From Lachnospiraceae bacterium (GTDB lineage: Bacteria; Bacillota; Clostridia; Lachnospirales; Lachnospiraceae): 64,000 bases of DNA. The notes beneath the pieces are model-generated. The model ran no database searches. It was not told the DNA's origin and saw only the letters and a list, made by a program, of their open reading frames with translations. This document shows, one piece after another, positions 61,582-64,000 of this stretch; within the stretch, counting starts at the first letter, position 1; every line of letters starts with the position of its first letter. The translations under genes were made by a program, and so were the position numbers. Where the stretch lies: positions 17,370 through 81,369 of the forward strand of contig JAHZFJ010000019.1 in the NCBI GenBank assembly GCA_019421365.1, written 5' to 3'.

Positions 61582-61731
61582 AATAGCTTGCCACTTGGCA
61601 AGCATGGTGACTGTGCAGGTCGCTATTTCTAAATTAACTGAGGTGAAGGTGCTAGGCTGAAAAATTACATTTTTCAGCCGGAGAATTATGCTGTGCATGA
61701 ATTCTCCACACGTAGGAAAGGAGTAATTTAG
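61582..61731 (+). ncRNA. Structured 5' leader of secDF (candidate regulatory RNA)
   Basis: Several stems in 150 bases: AATAGC/GCTATT (61582, 61622) enclosing GCTTGCC/GGCAAGC; CTAAATTA/TAATTTAG (61629-61636, 61724-61731) enclosing GGCTGAAAAA/TTTTTCAGCC (61655, 61670) and GGAGAATT/AATTCTCC (61680, 61700). The long-range stem ends beside the secDF ribosome binding site AAAGGAG (61717-61723). No class I know of matches. A structural role is inferred from base pairing only. Confidence 0.55.
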
Positions 61732-61735
61732 TTAT

Positions 61736-63871
61736 ATGAAGGACAAGAAGAAGGGTGTCTTGCATCTACTAATTGTACTTTTGGTAATTGTAGGGTTATC
61801 AGTAGTTACATTAGTAGGTCTTGGCAAAGAGCACAAAGGTAGTGCGGAAAACATTCGTTTGGGGCTTGATTTAGCAGGTGGTGTAAGTATTACGTATGAA
61901 ACTGTTAAAGAGAATCCAACAGCAACTGAGATGAGTGATACGGTTTATAAGATGCAAAAACGTGTTGAGAGTTACAGCACAGAAGCAACGGTATACCAAG
62001 AGGGTAATAATCGAGTTAATATCGATATCCCTGGTGTACAAGATGCCAACAAGGTTCTTTCAGAACTTGGTAAAGCCGGTTCAATCTCATTCGTAGATCC
62101 TGATGGAAACGAAGTTATTAATGGTTCTCACATTAAGACTGCTAAAGAAGGAACGACTCAAGAAAATGGAATTACTCAATATGTAGTTAATCTTACTTTG
62201 AATACTAAGGGAACAAAATTATTCAAAGAAGCAACGGAGAAATTCATTGGACAAGCTATTTCAATTGTATATGATGGTAAAGTTATCTCTGCGCCAACTG
62301 TACAAGTGGCAATTACCAATGGAGAAGCGCAAATTTCTCAAGGATCCTATGATGAAGCTAGAAACCTTGCTTCAACAATCCGTATCGGTGCACTTCCGCT
62401 TGAGTTAAAAGAGGTTCGTTCCAACGTAGTTGGTGCTAATCTAGGTGAAGAAGCGTTTGATACAAGTTTGATTGCAGCAGCTATCGGATTTATACTTGTA
62501 ATCATTTTTATGATTGCGTTTTATCGTATTCCAGGCGTTGCAGCAAGTATCGCACTATGTCTTTATGTTGTAGCGGTTCTTGTTGTTTTAAATGGTGCTA
62601 ATGTAACGTTAACATTACCAGGTATCGCTGGTATTATCTTATCCATAGGTATGGCAGTTGATGCTAACGTAATTATCTTCACAAGAATTAAAGAAGAACT
62701 TGCAACTGGTAAGACTGTTCGTTCTGCTATTAAAATCGGATTCGATAAAGCTTTATCAGCAATTATTGATGGTAACGTAACAACATTAATTGCTGCTGCT
62801 GTATTGTGGTTCAAAGGTTCCGGTACAGTGAAAGGCTTTGCTCAAACATTAGCAATTGGTATTGTTATTTCTATGTTTACAGCATTAGTAGTTACAAAAT
62901 ATACATTAACAGCATTGTATAACTTAGGATTAGACAAAGAAAAATTCTATGGTATCCAAAAAGAAGTTAAAGTATTTGCTTTTACAAAACATATCAAAAA
63001 ATTCTTTGCGATTTCAGGTGTGTTAATAGCAATTGGTATTGTTGCATTATTCGTTAATAAAGCTTCAACTGGAAATATTCTTAACTATGGTCTTGACTTT
63101 AAAGGTGGAACCTCAACTCAAGTTGAATTCCCAGAAGCAGTTCCAGCGAATGCAGAACTTGAAAAATTCGTTGGTGATCTAATAGGTGAAGCAGAAGTAG
63201 GAGTTTCCCCAGTAGTTGGAGAAAATGCTGTAGTAATTAAGACAAGAGAATTAAATCTTGATGAAAGAAAGGCCGTAACGGATGCATTCGTAAAAACTTA
63301 CGATGCAGATGAATCTACTATCACTATGGAAAGTATCTCTGCAACAGTAAGTAATGAGATGAAGTCAGATGCAATCATATCTGTTATCATCGCTGCAATC
63401 TGTATGTTGATTTATATCTGGTTCCGTTTCAAGGATATCAACTTTGCAACAAGTGCAGTACTTGCATTAATTCATGATGTTCTTGTAGTGGTAATGGTAT
63501 ATGCTGTCGCAAGAATATCAGTTGGTAATACGTTTATTGCATGTATGTTAACCATTGTAGGTTATTCAATTAATGCTACCATCGTTATCTTTGACCGTAT
63601 CCGTGAAAACAAAGCGGCTATGAAGAGATCAGATGTACTTGAAGATATAGTTAATCAAAGTATTAGTCAAACAATAAGCAGAAGTATCAATACTTCCTTG
63701 ACAACATTCATCATGGTATTCGTATTATTTATACTTGGTGTTGATTCAATTCGTGACTTTACATTACCATTAATGGCAGGTATAGTTTGCGGAGCATATT
63801 CTTCAATCTGTATCACAGGTACGTTATGGTATGTTATGAAGAAGAAATTAAGTAAGAAGAAAAATGCTTAA
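61736..63871 (+). CDS. secDF: SecDF fusion protein translocase subunit, 711 aa
   Basis: SecD and SecF fused in one chain. SecD half: one N-terminal helix, RLGLDLAGGVSITYE, a P1 region, then NLGEEAFDTSLIAAAIGF and helices 2-6 (about 240-390). SecF half: helix near 415, YGLDFKGGTSTQVEF and GYSINATIVIFDRIRENKAAM with helices 8-12. It pulls translocating proteins using the proton or sodium gradient, with YajC as partner. Full length; its terminator is just behind. Confidence 0.95.
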   Translation: MKDKKKGVLHLLIVLLVIVGLSVVTLVGLGKEHKGSAENIRLGLDLAGGVSITYETVKENPTATEMSDTVYKMQKRVESYSTEATVYQEGNNRVNIDIPGVQDANKVLSELGKAGSISFVDPDGNEVINGSHIKTAKEGTTQENGITQYVVNLTLNTKGTKLFKEATEKFIGQAISIVYDGKVISAPTVQVAITNGEAQISQGSYDEARNLASTIRIGALPLELKEVRSNVVGANLGEEAFDTSLIAAAIGFILVIIFMIAFYRIPGVAASIALCLYVVAVLVVLNGANVTLTLPGIAGIILSIGMAVDANVIIFTRIKEELATGKTVRSAIKIGFDKALSAIIDGNVTTLIAAAVLWFKGSGTVKGFAQTLAIGIVISMFTALVVTKYTLTALYNLGLDKEKFYGIQKEVKVFAFTKHIKKFFAISGVLIAIGIVALFVNKASTGNILNYGLDFKGGTSTQVEFPEAVPANAELEKFVGDLIGEAEVGVSPVVGENAVVIKTRELNLDERKAVTDAFVKTYDADESTITMESISATVSNEMKSDAIISVIIAAICMLIYIWFRFKDINFATSAVLALIHDVLVVVMVYAVARISVGNTFIACMLTIVGYSINATIVIFDRIRENKAAMKRSDVLEDIVNQSISQTISRSINTSLTTFIMVFVLFILGVDSIRDFTLPLMAGIVCGAYSSICITGTLWYVMKKKLSKKKNA

Positions 63872-63893
63872 TTAGAACGTTAAAGAACTAGTC

Positions 63894-63947
63894 AAAAAAT
63901 AGACAACTCGCTTTACCTTTGGGTAAGCAGTTGTCTATTTTTTTTTT
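63894..63947 (+). terminator. Strong intrinsic terminator after secDF
   Basis: AAAAAATAGACAACT pairs with AGTTGTCTATTTTTT, with CTTTACC/GGGTAAG inside, followed by ten T. Confidence 0.93.
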
Positions 63948-64000
63948 GGCTCTTTGTCAACTGTTGGGGCGCGAGGTACGTTGTACCCGCACCAATACTG

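Noticed and set aside
1..64000. CRISPR array, rRNA or tRNA genes
   Set aside because: No regularly spaced direct repeats of CRISPR type, no rRNA-like stretches and no tRNA cloverleaf with T-loop GGTTCRANYC were recognised on reading both strands. A tRNAscan run would be decisive.

Overview
The window is AT-rich, with strong AGGAGG-type ribosome binding sites, many GTG/TTG starts and U-tailed hairpin terminators. It comes from a low-GC anaerobic Firmicute. A SCIFF peptide with its radical-SAM maturase next to secDF, rubrerythrin-style oxygen defence (desulfoferrodoxin, ferritin), a 2-enoate reductase-like flavoprotein and IS1182/IS4 relics with clostridial-type sequences all point to Clostridia, most likely a Lachnospiraceae relative of Lachnoclostridium phytofermentans. 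The genus is inference.

Region 1 (1-11.4 kb) is an accessory block of small, mostly unrelated single genes on the + strand: methyltransferase, GNAT acetyltransferases, NUDIX hydrolase, two GyrI-like effector-binding proteins, a nucleoside phosphorylase, an aminoglycoside-nucleotidyltransferase-like protein and small membrane proteins. At least three are frameshifted relics. It also holds the most unusual locus of the window: an arginyl-tRNA synthetase paralog that has lost the HIGH-motif half of its catalytic fold. Its leader of about 300 nt has a consensus promoter, an arginine-rich leader peptide (MIAIINNSLRRRCRRKLL), a long hairpin overlapping the Arg codons and an intrinsic terminator just before the gene. 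A second, very similar promoter 1.8 kb downstream drives a leader with a mini-ORF MRRR ahead of a broken acetyltransferase gene.

Region 2 (11.4-42.2 kb) is mostly housekeeping and envelope physiology: TetR regulator, 2-enoate reductase-like enzyme, superoxide reductase, ferritin, EPSP synthase, an XRE regulator with helical repeats, Fe-S and radical-SAM enzymes, signal peptidase I, a two-component/ABC (RR-HK-ATPase-permease) module, an MFS exporter, a Big2 surface protein, pyrC-pyrF, a siderophore uptake operon in the order permease-permease-ATPase-binding protein, a P-type Ca2+ ATPase, a MntP/YtaF-type membrane protein and a TruA-like pseudouridine synthase with Glu in place of the catalytic Asp.

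Region 3 (42.2-46.6 kb) is a small island: an IS1182-family relic and an IS4-family relic, both with well-kept terminal inverted repeats but gutted transposases, bracket a 518-aa P-loop GTPase-like protein of unknown role and a DUF6037-like protein.

Region 4 (46.7-64 kb) holds a zinc-ribbon membrane protein followed directly by a 199-bp MITE-like element, a DedA protein, an L,D-transpeptidase, tgt-yajC, a sugar-nucleotidyltransferase and a BceRSAB-type antibiotic-peptide sensing/transport operon. A 174-bp palindromic element sits between the operon's regulator and kinase, and a 4x14-bp tandem repeat runs across the stop codon of its permease. A PHP phosphoesterase, a TIGR04086-type membrane protein, SCIFF, the SCIFF maturase and a secDF fusion with a highly structured leader follow. 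No rRNA, tRNA or CRISPR array was seen.
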